From NCBI GenBank assembly GCA_023449275.1, contig JAEXJM010000028.1, forward strand, positions 1 through 32,590: a stretch of 32,590 nt of DNA, in the 5' to 3' direction. This document shows positions 32,201-32,590 of the stretch, piece after piece; position 1 is the stretch's first letter; each line of letters starts with the position of its first letter. Source of the stretch: Pseudomonadota bacterium. GTDB lineage: Bacteria > Pseudomonadota > Gammaproteobacteria > Burkholderiales > Burkholderiaceae_D. The translations under genes were made by a program, and so were the position numbers. Below the pieces are notes generated by a model, which saw only the letters and a program-made list of their open reading frames with translations, ran no database searches and had not been told where the DNA came from.

Positions 32201-32590
32201 GAATTCCATTCTGCATTACCTGAATCTCCTCCCCAAACGCTCCCACTTACCTGACCATCGAGTATCTCGACTATGTTGCCGTATGCTGTTCCGCCTCCCT
32301 CGCCACCGTAAATGTTCGTGACAGTCCCGCCATTAAAAATCACAGTATTTTTTTCCGGACTGGCATTATTTGTGCCCATACCACCGGCTATGAAACTGCC
32401 ATCAAGTTGAGCGTTTGTGACGGTTATTTCATTACCTACCGATTCGCCTTTAATCGTGTATCGTGAACCGCTTTTTACCTCGTCTTCATTAGCAGATCTA
32501 CCATCAAGGATAAACTCAAGTGTCGTGCCATTACCTTTGATATGCAAAGTGCCTTCAGCACGGGCGTCTGGAAAGCCCTGGATTAAAGCC
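29284..32590 (-). CDS. Autotransporter with beta-helical passenger, N-terminus outside window
   Basis: The frame is open to the window edge, with about 1,100 codons visible and no signal peptide, so the start lies beyond 32590. The first roughly 690 residues are short repeats with the plan N-x-V-x-[I/V]-x-G-G-x-[V/I]-x-G-x-[I/V]-x-G-G (for example NRIEISGGSITGSISGG), predicted to wind into a right-handed beta-helix. A linker leads to a C-terminal barrel (about 800-1087) that begins near HQGDELISESLESLRLDSH and ends in aromatic QITYNF, with a terminal Phe as BAM recognises. This is type Va secretion: the barrel inserts in the outer membrane and displays the passenger, usually as an adhesin. 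Passenger Asn/Gly richness is high, and Cys is absent from the stretches I read. No protease triad is visible. Ligand unknown. Confidence 0.93.
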   Translation of the reverse strand, partial: ALIQGFPDARAEGTLHIKGNGTTLEFILDGRSANEDEVKSGSRYTIKGESVGNEITVTNAQLDGSFIAGGMGTNNASPEKNTVIFNGGTVTNIYGGEGGGTAYGNIVEILDGQVSGSVWGGDSGNAEWNSVVIGDVSSSQKPTLEGFVRGGTAKSENGQANHNSVTVVNGNIKHVIGGNASGTGGSADSNTVHINGREDGSVEIQDVTGGIVQNGIVQNNLVTIEAKSKITHRVIGGLGADSAKILNNRIFVRDNSKIGENIYGGRGASGSIINHVEISGNQIDIGEDGVDTSAPTVGGNVYGGYITNTEQSSVIRENTVNVYGGTIEQSITGGYLKGQGLIENNRVNIKGNTVVEGSISGAAIEAGTGTNQTVDVRGNRVNIDGENVKIGHSVIGAYSEVGYAEGNGVYISAGTVGEPDTENHIYGAYASIVIDNHVQITGGTVNGHVHGGEGLSDKVNTVAGNNTVTVSGGKVSGEIFGGCADYTIDNHVIISNGEVTGHIRGGDSENATHSQDVTTQALRNRIEISGGSITGSISGGVGSLVEDNIVEISEGSSIHSADPGDINHSVAIIGGEGATANRNIINISGGTILADIYGADARNADGNEVNLSGGYVEGNIYATKGSMGVSGNNTITLSGNADVHNSTLFGYQSNKTDTTVYNTLAIRGNWTGGDDTIGGSVKDVLNFKKIKFEELKWITGGNLLTITEGNTGSLANTEIDITGLVFNPESTYAVGDKMTFIHNGRHEDSGGNKASLGINHVTEDATFTDGVATVGHLKVAKGEEPDLVYEIVDIGVNNQVNLVSDTRTVATAFLHQGDELISESLESLRLDSHIGLKTFAAMYGHHSQYDVGSNLKVNGWNGLFGVGNEHDLDNGHFSWGLFFEAGDGNYRTHNRFQEKSFRGNGSVSYQGGGVAVRFDSDNRMYYEASVRAGQLKTEMHNALHDGYGNSYGYTSRSLYYGGHLGLGRVFDINPSADIELYGKYHYTYVESDSFKVGNELFELDSIDSNRVHVGTRVTTNKDTASKFYYGLSWEHEFGGKAGLWAGGFHVEEESLKGNTYIGEVGWRFIDADSPWNVDMRLRGYAGKREGFSGKIQITYNF

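Noticed and set aside
29284..32590. Repeats in the autotransporter as a CRISPR or VNTR locus
   Set aside because: The repetition is at protein level with diverged DNA and lies inside one open reading frame.

Overview
The window looks like the chromosome of a Gram-negative betaproteobacterium. It has an outer-membrane autotransporter, periplasmic signal peptides, a RibB remnant of the enterobacterial/betaproteobacterial type, an MdtD-type exporter and a gene resembling BcepMu gp16. Codon use and gene style remind me of Oxalobacter or a relative, but I could not search, so the genus is a guess. No rRNA, tRNA, CRISPR array, integrase or IS element was seen.

Layout. 1-1.1 kb: 3' part of an FtsH protease, convergent with a decayed ribB (1.2-1.9 kb). 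2.0-2.7 kb: two divergent phage-type regulators around an AT-rich palindromic operator. 2.8-4.3 kb: a membrane-anchored NodB deacetylase followed by a bactofilin. 4.5-7.7 kb: a large soluble hybrid histidine kinase on the minus strand. 8.0-8.4 kb: ybaK. 8.9-11.3 kb: reading frames that probably form one broken gene ending in a pesticin-like lysozyme domain, followed 2 nt later by an exported seven-repeat RCC1 propeller. This is the best candidate here for an undescribed toxin/inhibitor pair. 11.4-11.9 kb: a ClC channel relic. 12.3-14.3 kb: an MFS transporter and a Skp/OmpH-like protein. 14.5-17.5 kb: mgtA with a long leader holding a 19-codon reading frame that begins M-D-P-E. 17.9-18.4 kb: ppa. 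19.1-20.6 kb: mdtD. 20.8-23.9 kb: a diguanylate cyclase convergent with a truncated GGDEF/EAL gene. 24.2-26.5 kb: a TauE-family transporter, a six-helix channel with an unusual filter, and mscL. 26.8-28.0 kb: a BigR/YgaV-type sulfur sensor with two YeeE/YedE half-transporters. 28.1-29.1 kb: an unassigned pseudogene. 29.3 kb to the end: a large beta-helix autotransporter whose 5' end lies outside the window.

How it fits together. Most intact genes deal with the envelope or ions: peptidoglycan or polysaccharide modification, Mg2+ uptake, mechanosensitive and K+-type channels, sulfur compound transport, and c-di-GMP and two-component signalling. Between them lie at least five damaged genes (ribB, the lysozyme gene, ClC, the EAL protein and the 28 kb gene), so the segment is rich in genes being lost. 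Four of the five carry single-base shifts at short homopolymers, so reads should be checked before the damage is taken as real. The longest genes (kinase, mgtA, autotransporter) are fully open.
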